Origin: Pseudomonas tohonis
Lineage (GTDB): Bacteria > Pseudomonadota > Gammaproteobacteria > Pseudomonadales > Pseudomonadaceae
Assembly (NCBI RefSeq): GCF_012767755.2
Contig: NZ_AP023189.1
Location: 6,326,001 to 6,390,000, forward strand
DNA length: 64,000 nucleotides
Direction of reading: 5' to 3'
The position numbers and the translations under genes were made by a program. The notes under the pieces are model-generated. The model was not told the origin of the DNA. It was given only the letters and a program-made list of their open reading frames with translations, and made no database searches. This document shows positions 59,773-64,000 of this stretch, in pieces. The first letter of the stretch is position 1, and every line of letters begins with the position of its first letter.

Positions 59773-59935
59773 GGGGTAATAGTCCCCGACTGATCATCGG
59801 GGGAGGGGCTGGAAGTCGTATCCATCCTTAGGCCACGAGCCTGCAACGTAGATAGTGCTCCGCCCCTCCACACTCACTCGAACAGCCCGAACGGTATCCA
59901 GAGCCTCGAGCTCGCATTCACAAGGTTGGGCCGGG
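59773..59935 (+). ncRNA. Candidate bridge RNA of the IS110 element
   Basis: The non-coding left end folds into a 5' hairpin and two looped stems. The 5' hairpin is ccccga/tcggggg (59784-59789 / 59797-59802). The first loop is closed by an 8-bp stem ggaggggc/gcccctcc (59802-59809 / 59862-59869) and contains a small hairpin (aggc/gcct, 59830-59833 / 59839-59842) between two unpaired tracts. The second is closed by gccc/gggc (59885-59888 / 59928-59931). Stretches in the loops match the element's ends and flanks: 59847-59854 is complementary to 60961-60968, 59891-59898 is identical to 60957-60964, and 59906-59910 is complementary to 59754-59758. This is the layout expected of a target-binding and a donor-binding loop. 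Confidence 0.68.
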
Positions 59936-59976
59936 TGCAGTGATGATCGCGTCTGAACGGATCGAGAGGAGAATCC

Positions 59977-60948
59977 ATGCCCAGCGTCATCGGCATCGAC
60001 ATCGCCAAACACACCTTTGACCTCGCCACCCTGCAACCCAACGGCAAGTACCGCACCAAGGCCAAGCTGGCCAACGACAAAGCGGGCTTCGCCGTCTTGC
60101 GCGACTGGCTGAACAAACACAGCGAACCCGGAGCCTGGGTCGTGATGGAGGCCACCGGCATCCACCATGAAGCCCTGGCCGAATGGCTGTTGGAGCAAGG
60201 CTATCGGGTCTGTGTCCTCAACCCGGCACAAATCGCCCACTACGCCCGTAGTCAGTTGCAGCGGGTGAAGACCGACAAGGTCGACGCCAAGCTGATCGCC
60301 GAATACGGCGAGCGCCATCAGGACAGTCTGCGTCCCTGGCAACCCGAGCCCCGTGCCGTGCGGCGTTTGAAAGCCCTGGTACGGCGCCTGGAGGACCTGC
60401 GCGAAATCGAGCAGATGGAGCGCAACCGCCTGGAAGTGGCCGATGCCAGCGTCCAGGCCTCGATCCAGTCGGTGCTGGAACATATCGGTCAGGAGATCGA
60501 AGAGACCCTCAAGGCGATCGACGACCACATCGACAACGACCCGGATCTGCGCGGCAAGCGCGACCTGCTGACCAGCATTGACGGGATCGCCGACAAGACC
60601 GCCGCCCTGCTCCTGGCGGAGCTGGGCGACCCACTGCGCTTTGCCAACAGCCGCGCCGTCACTGCCTTTGCCGGGCTCAATCCGCGGCTGCAGGAGTCCG
60701 GGAACCACCGGGGACAGACACGTATCTCCAAGACGGGCTCATCGCGCCTGCGGGCCGGCTTGTTCATGCCCGCGATCAGTGCCCTGACGTACAACGAGGC
60801 TGTCAGGGCCCTGAGCGAACGATTGAGGGCGAAGGGCAAGACCGGCAAGCAGATCGTCTGCGCCGCCATGCGCAAGCTGCTGAGCATCGCCTACGGCGTC
60901 TTGAAATCAGGCCGGCCATTTGACGCAAAACTGGCCCTTGCTCACTAG
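59977..60948 (+). CDS. IS110-family transposase (DEDD recombinase)
   Basis: 323 residues. The N-terminal RuvC-like domain shows the DEDD tetrad: Asp8 ('GIDIAKHTF'), Glu58 ('VVMEATGIHHE'), Asp100 and Asp103 ('KTDKVDAKLIAEYG'). A coiled-coil middle (about 118-180) is followed by the Transposase_20 domain ('LTSIDGIADKTAALLLAELG' and 'ISKTGSSRLRAGLF', with serines 255-256 in the conserved catalytic-serine segment). The protein appears intact with no frameshift, and an aggaga motif precedes the ATG, so it may be active. It works with the RNA encoded in the left end. Confidence 0.95.
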   Translation: MPSVIGIDIAKHTFDLATLQPNGKYRTKAKLANDKAGFAVLRDWLNKHSEPGAWVVMEATGIHHEALAEWLLEQGYRVCVLNPAQIAHYARSQLQRVKTDKVDAKLIAEYGERHQDSLRPWQPEPRAVRRLKALVRRLEDLREIEQMERNRLEVADASVQASIQSVLEHIGQEIEETLKAIDDHIDNDPDLRGKRDLLTSIDGIADKTAALLLAELGDPLRFANSRAVTAFAGLNPRLQESGNHRGQTRISKTGSSRLRAGLFMPAISALTYNEAVRALSERLRAKGKTGKQIVCAAMRKLLSIAYGVLKSGRPFDAKLALAH

Positions 60949-60979
60949 AAATCAAGACGGTATCTACGAACCACGCCTC

Positions 60980-61075
60980 TGTGGGAGCGAATTCATTCGC
61001 GAAGGATCGCGTAGCGATCCCGATACTGCCGGGCGGCCCTGCGGGGCCGCATCGCGAACTCGTTCGCTCCCACAC
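60980..61075. repeat. REP doublet beside the IS110 right end
   Basis: Perfect 12-bp outer arms (tgtgggagcgaa at 60980-60991 and ttcgctcccaca at 61063-61074). They enclose hairpins ggatcgc/gcgatcc (61004-61010 / 61014-61020) and gcggccc/gggccgc (61033-61039 / 61044-61050). It shares its core with the repeats at 46202 and 52208. It starts 15 bases past the inferred IS end and is intact. Confidence 0.85.
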
Positions 61076-61092
61076 GTGCCCCCAAACGAACG

Positions 61093-61114
61093 AGCCCCCG
61101 CATGCGCGGGGGCT
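61093..61114 (-). terminator. Bidirectional stem-loop after ssuF
   Basis: Perfect 9-bp arms (agcccccgc / gcgggggct) with a 4-base loop. On the minus strand it is 45 bases past the ssuF stop and followed by cgttcgttt, a weak T-rich tail. On the plus strand it is followed by cttcat. Probably ends the ssu transcript. Confidence 0.7.
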
Positions 61115-61158
61115 CTTCATGTCGGCACAAGGCAACTCACGGTTGTGAGAGCTGTGCA

Positions 61159-61374
61159 TCACAGCTTGGCGATGGACACCTCGGTGGACTTCACGAAGGC
61201 GATCACCTCCGAGCCGATGCCCAGCTCCAGCTCGCGCACGGAACGGGTGGTGATCACCGAAGTGACGATGCCGGCGGCGGTCTGCACGTCGATTTCCGAC
61301 AGCACCGGGCCTTCGATGATTTCCTTGATGGTGCCCTTGAACTGGTTGCGGACGTTGATGGCTTTGATGGTCAT
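61159..61374 (-). CDS. ssuF: TOBE/Mop-type molybdopterin-binding protein, SsuF
   Basis: 71 residues forming a single Mop/TOBE domain ('INVRNQFKGTIKEIIEGPVLSEI' in part, 'VTSVITTRSVRELELGIGSE' and 'VIAFVKSTEVSIAKL'). Such small proteins bind molybdate or similar oxyanions. In P. putida the gene ssuF, which is of this type, lies at the end of the ssu operon and is needed for sulfonate use; I infer the same here from its place after ssuB. Confidence 0.85.
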   Translation of the reverse strand: MTIKAINVRNQFKGTIKEIIEGPVLSEIDVQTAAGIVTSVITTRSVRELELGIGSEVIAFVKSTEVSIAKL

Positions 61375-61400
61375 GGCGTTTTCTCCTGGGGTCGAAAAGC

Positions 61401-61480
61401 AGCTTCAAGTTGCAAGCTCCAAGCGGCAAGTCGGAGCGTCCTGCTCTTCCTTGCGGCTTGTGGCTTGCGCTTGCCGCTGA
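61401..61480. repeat. CAAGCGGCAAG-type inverted repeat (copy 2)
   Basis: Imperfect hairpin with best arms agcggcaag (61422-61430) and cttgccgct (61470-61478). It is in the 109-bp gap between ssuB and ssuF, that is, inside an operon. It resembles the element at 28909-28991. Confidence 0.65.
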
Positions 61481-61483
61481 GGG

Positions 61484-62293
61484 TTAAAGCGCCCAACGCA
61501 ACTGCGTGGGCAGGGGTGAAAAGGGTTCCGGCTCCGGGGGCGAGGCGGGTTGCGACAGCACCCGCTCCAGCACCTCGGCCTCCAGTGCCGCCAGCCGTGC
61601 CGAACCACGGGCGCGGGGGCGGTGCAGTTCCACGGCCAGGTCGAGACCGACCTCGCCGTCTTCGATCAGGATCACCCGGTCGGCGATGGCCACGGCCTCG
61701 CTGACGTCGTGGGTGACCAGCAGCACGGTGAAGCCGTGCTTCTGCCAGAGGCGTTCGATCAGTTGCTGCATCTCGATGCGGGTCAGCGCATCCAGCGCGC
61801 CCAGCGGTTCGTCCAGCAGCAGCAGGCGCGGTTCGTGGATCAGGGCGCGGGCCAGGGCCACGCGCTGCTTCTGGCCACCGGACAGCGCCGCCGGCCATTC
61901 CTGGGCGCGGTCGGCCAGGCCCACGGCCTCCAGCGCTTCCAGGGCCTTGGGCCGCCAATTGCCGGAGAGGCCGAGGCCGACGTTGTCGATCACCCGTTTC
62001 CAGGGCAGCAGGCGGGCGTCCTGGAACATCAGCCGGGTGTCCTCGCGGGCGTCTTCCAGGGGCGCCGAGCCGGCCAGCAGTTCGCCACGGGTGGGCTTGT
62101 CCAGCCCGGCCAGCAGGCGCAGCAGGGTGCTCTTGCCGCACCCGCTGCGACCGACCACGGCGACGAACTGGCCGGCGGGGATCAGCAGGTCGATGTCCTT
62201 GAGCACTTCGCGCTCGCCGAAGGACTTGCCGATGCTGCGGATCGCCAGCGGGATGCCGCGCTTCAGGCGCTGGGGCGTGGAAAGCGCGTTCAT
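61484..62293 (-). CDS. ssuB: Aliphatic sulfonate ABC transporter ATP-binding protein SsuB
   Basis: 269 residues. Walker A 'GRSGCGKS' is at residues 48-55, with Q-loop '[11 protein letters not shown]', signature '[15 protein letters not shown]' and Walker B '[12 protein letters not shown]'. It energises import of alkanesulfonates with SsuC. The start at 62293 overlaps the ssuC stop (ATGA), proving co-translation. A C-terminal tail of about 25 Pro-rich residues is longer than in E. coli SsuB. Confidence 0.93.
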   Translation of the reverse strand: MNALSTPQRLKRGIPLAIRSIGKSFGEREVLKDIDLLIPAGQFVAVVGRSGCGKSTLLRLLAGLDKPTRGELLAGSAPLEDAREDTRLMFQDARLLPWKRVIDNVGLGLSGNWRPKALEALEAVGLADRAQEWPAALSGGQKQRVALARALIHEPRLLLLDEPLGALDALTRIEMQQLIERLWQKHGFTVLLVTHDVSEAVAIADRVILIEDGEVGLDLAVELHRPRARGSARLAALEAEVLERVLSQPASPPEPEPFSPLPTQLRWAL

Positions 62294-63075
62294 GCCGCAC
62301 CTCCCTTGGCCTGGTAGGCCGGGTGCCAGCGCAGCCACAGGCGTTCGAGGCCACGGGCGGCGACATCGGCCAGCTTGCCGAGCACCGCGTAGAGCAGGAT
62401 CGCCAGCACCACGACGTCGGTCTGCAGGAACTCGCGGGCGTTCATCGCCAGGTAGCCGATGCCGGAACTGGCCGAGATGGTCTCGGCGACGATCAGGGTC
62501 AGCCACATGAAGCCGAGGGCGAAGCGCACGCCCACCAGGATCGAGGGCAGCGCGCCGGGCAGGATCACCTGGCGGAACAGGCCGAAGCCGGAGAGGCCGT
62601 AGCTGCGCGCCATCTCCACCAGCGCCGGGTCGACGTTGCGGATGCCGTGGTAGGTGTTGAGGTAGATGGGGAACAGGGTGCCGAGGGCGACGAGGAAGAT
62701 CTTCGCCGACTCATCGATGCCGAACCACAGGATCACCAGCGGGATCAACGCCAGGTGCGGCACGTTGCGGATCATCTGCACCGAGCTGTCGAGCAGGCGT
62801 TCGCCCCATTTCGACAGGCCGGTGATGAAGCCCAGCAGCAGGCCGAGGCCGCCACCGATGGCGAAGCCGATGCCGGCGCGCCAGCCGCTGATGGCCAGGT
62901 GGGTCCAGATCTCGCCGCTGGCCACCAGTTGCCAGCCGGCGGTGACCACGGCGCTGGGCGCCGGGAGGATGCGGGTGGAGAGCAGGCCGGTCTCGACGGC
63001 GATCTGCCAGGTGGCCAGCAGCACGAAGGGCAGTGCCCAGGGCGCCAGGCGCTGGAGGATTGACTGGAAGTTCAT
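62290..63075 (-). CDS. ssuC: Aliphatic sulfonate ABC transporter permease SsuC
   Basis: 261 residues with about six membrane segments and the permease EAA-type loop ('[20 protein letters not shown]'). Inner-membrane channel for alkanesulfonate uptake. The start at 63075 ('[19 protein letters not shown]') has gagga upstream. It begins 10 bp after ssuD ends. The binding protein gene ssuA should lie upstream of this window, beyond ssuD. Confidence 0.93.
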   Translation of the reverse strand: MNFQSILQRLAPWALPFVLLATWQIAVETGLLSTRILPAPSAVVTAGWQLVASGEIWTHLAISGWRAGIGFAIGGGLGLLLGFITGLSKWGERLLDSSVQMIRNVPHLALIPLVILWFGIDESAKIFLVALGTLFPIYLNTYHGIRNVDPALVEMARSYGLSGFGLFRQVILPGALPSILVGVRFALGFMWLTLIVAETISASSGIGYLAMNAREFLQTDVVVLAILLYAVLGKLADVAARGLERLWLRWHPAYQAKGGAA

Positions 63076-63085
63076 CTCGGCGTCC

Positions 63086-64000
63086 TCAGCTCTGCGAGAC
63101 CTTGAGGCGACGCTCGGGCAGCGCCTCGTTGGCCACCATCTCGCCGAAGGGGCTGACGAAGGCCAGGCCATCGCTCGCCTGCGGGCGCGCCACGTCCAAG
63201 TGGGGGAACAGCAGCTCCGCCACGCGGTAGGACTCTTCCAGGTGCGGGTAGCCGGAGAAGATGAAGGTGTCGATGCCGAGGTCGGCGTATTCCTTCACCC
63301 GCGCGGCCACGGTGGGGCCATCGCCCACCAGCGCGGTGCCCGCACCGCCACGCACCAGGCCGACGCCGGCCCAGAGGTTGGGGCTGACTTCCAGCTTGTC
63401 GCGACGGCCGTTGTGCAGGGCGGCCATGCGTTGCTGGCCGACCGAGTCGAAGCGGGCGAAGGCCGCCTGGGCCTTGGCGATGGTCTCGTCGTCGAGGTTG
63501 GCGATCAGGCGGTCGGCGGCGGCCCAGGCTTCTTCGTTGGTCTCGCGCACGATCACGTGCAGGCGGATGCCGAAGCGCACGCTGCGGCCGAGCTTGGCGG
63601 CCTTCTCGCGCACCTGTTCGATCTTCTCCTTCACTGCGGCCGGTGGCTCGCCCCAGGTCAGGTACAGCTCGACCTGTTCGGCGGCCAGGTCCTGGGCGGC
63701 CTCGGAGGAGCCGCCGAAGTACAGCGGCGGGCGCGGTTGCTGCAGCGGCGGGTAGAACAGCTTGGCGCCCTTCACCTGGATGTGCTTGCCGTCGTAGTCG
63801 ACGGTCTCGCCCTCCAGCACGCGGCGCCAGATACGGGTGAATTCGACGGAAGCCTCGTAACGCTCTTCATGGTTCAGGTGCAGGCCGTCGGCGGCCAGCT
63901 CGTCCGGGTCGCCCCCGGTCACCAGGTTGAACAGGGCCCGGCCGCCGGATAGGCGGTCGAGGGTGGCGGCCTGGCGCGCGGCGACGGTGGGCGAAATGAT
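63086..64000 (-). CDS. ssuD: FMNH2-dependent alkanesulfonate monooxygenase SsuD, partial
   Basis: The C-terminal 304 residues of a bacterial luciferase-fold enzyme that splits alkanesulfonates to aldehyde and sulfite. The frame is open to the end of the window, beginning '[20 protein letters not shown]', so the N-terminal part (about 78 residues, from a normal 380) lies outside. Recognisable parts are '[20 protein letters not shown]', '[20 protein letters not shown]', '[14 protein letters not shown]' and '[21 protein letters not shown]' in part. First of the visible ssuDCBF genes. Confidence 0.92.
   Translation of the reverse strand: MISPTVAARQAATLDRLSGGRALFNLVTGGDPDELAADGLHLNHEERYEASVEFTRIWRRVLEGETVDYDGKHIQVKGAKLFYPPLQQPRPPLYFGGSSEAAQDLAAEQVELYLTWGEPPAAVKEKIEQVREKAAKLGRSVRFGIRLHVIVRETNEEAWAAADRLIANLDDETIAKAQAAFARFDSVGQQRMAALHNGRRDKLEVSPNLWAGVGLVRGGAGTALVGDGPTVAARVKEYADLGIDTFIFSGYPHLEESYRVAELLFPHLDVARPQASDGLAFVSPFGEMVANEALPERRLKVSQS

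Larger units (their letters stand above)
59754..60965 (+). mobile_element. IS110-family insertion sequence, about 1.2 kb
   Basis: It consists of a 220-base non-coding left end, one transposase gene and a short right end of 15 bases. I infer the boundaries from 'gtatct' repeated at both ends (59750-59755 and 60960-60965) and from guide matches in the bridge RNA: CT is the core at 59754-59755 and again at 60964-60965. This gives an element of 1210 bp including one core. There are no terminal inverted repeats and no target duplication beyond the core, as usual for IS110. The element sits between the aguA terminator and a REP doublet, where it breaks no gene. Confidence 0.75.

Noticed and set aside
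59794..60708. 304-codon frame antisense to the IS110 left end and transposase
   Set aside because: It covers the transposase on the other strand, and its translation shows no recognisable domain. The left end is better explained as a structured RNA.

Overview
The window is chromosomal DNA of a high-GC gammaproteobacterium, almost certainly a Pseudomonas related to P. aeruginosa. From memory, two blocks follow the gene order of P. aeruginosa PAO1: arcDABC-fabY-cysQ-nudE-HAD-lysR-fdhD-FdhF, and pckA-hslO-PAP2-hslR-rimB-rimK ... amgS-amgR-tex-thioesterase-gshA-argA-argE-gspE-like. The aguR-aguBA and ssuDCBF modules are also Pseudomonas-type. I saw no tRNA, rRNA, CRISPR array or prophage.

Layout: 1-3.9 kb, arginine deiminase operon (arcD end, arcA, arcB, arcC). 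4.1-8.7 kb, FabY ketoacyl synthase, a structured intergenic element, then nucleotide housekeeping genes (cysQ, nudE, HAD nucleotidase). 8.7-12.8 kb, LysR regulator, fdhD and a YdeP-type molybdopterin oxidoreductase. 13.2-16.6 kb, two tandem glycine-zipper proteins and small uncharacterised genes. 16.7-24 kb, sstT, then a thioesterase / Fe-alcohol dehydrogenase / acyl-CoA dehydrogenase / 3-hydroxyacyl-CoA dehydrogenase cluster facing a divergent LysR gene. 24.3-28.6 kb, a Q-rich coiled-coil protein, recQ, pckA. 29-33.6 kb, hslO, PAP2, hslR, rimB-rimK, SapC-like. 33.6-39.8 kb, a beta-barrel gene remnant, a MASE1-PAS-GGDEF-EAL protein, and envZ/ompR (amgS/amgR). 40-46.2 kb, tex, thioesterase, gshA, RMF-like, AhpD-like, cyclase. 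46.3-52.1 kb, arginine biosynthesis (argA, argE, type 2 argC) around a CYTH-CHAD phosphatase and a DUF502 membrane protein. 52.4-56.7 kb, Lrp regulator, small ACT-like protein, orphan GspE-type ATPase, SPFH/NfeD pair. 56.8-59.7 kb, agmatine catabolism (aguR, aguB, aguA). 59.75-60.97 kb, an IS110-family element. 61.2-64 kb, alkanesulfonate uptake and use (ssuF, ssuB, ssuC, ssuD start cut off).

Arginine recurs: its fermentation (arcDABC), synthesis (argA/E/C) and the agmatine route to putrescine (aguBA) all lie within 60 kb.

The most notable element is the IS110 insertion sequence. Its non-coding left end can be folded into a bridge RNA with two internal loops. Short stretches in those loops match the inferred ends and flanks of the element around a CT core, which lets the boundaries be proposed at base resolution. 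Other items worth attention are a multi-branched intergenic element at about 6.2 kb, hairpins between arc genes and between ompR and envZ, several dispersed palindromic repeat families, and a fragment of an outer-membrane beta-barrel gene.
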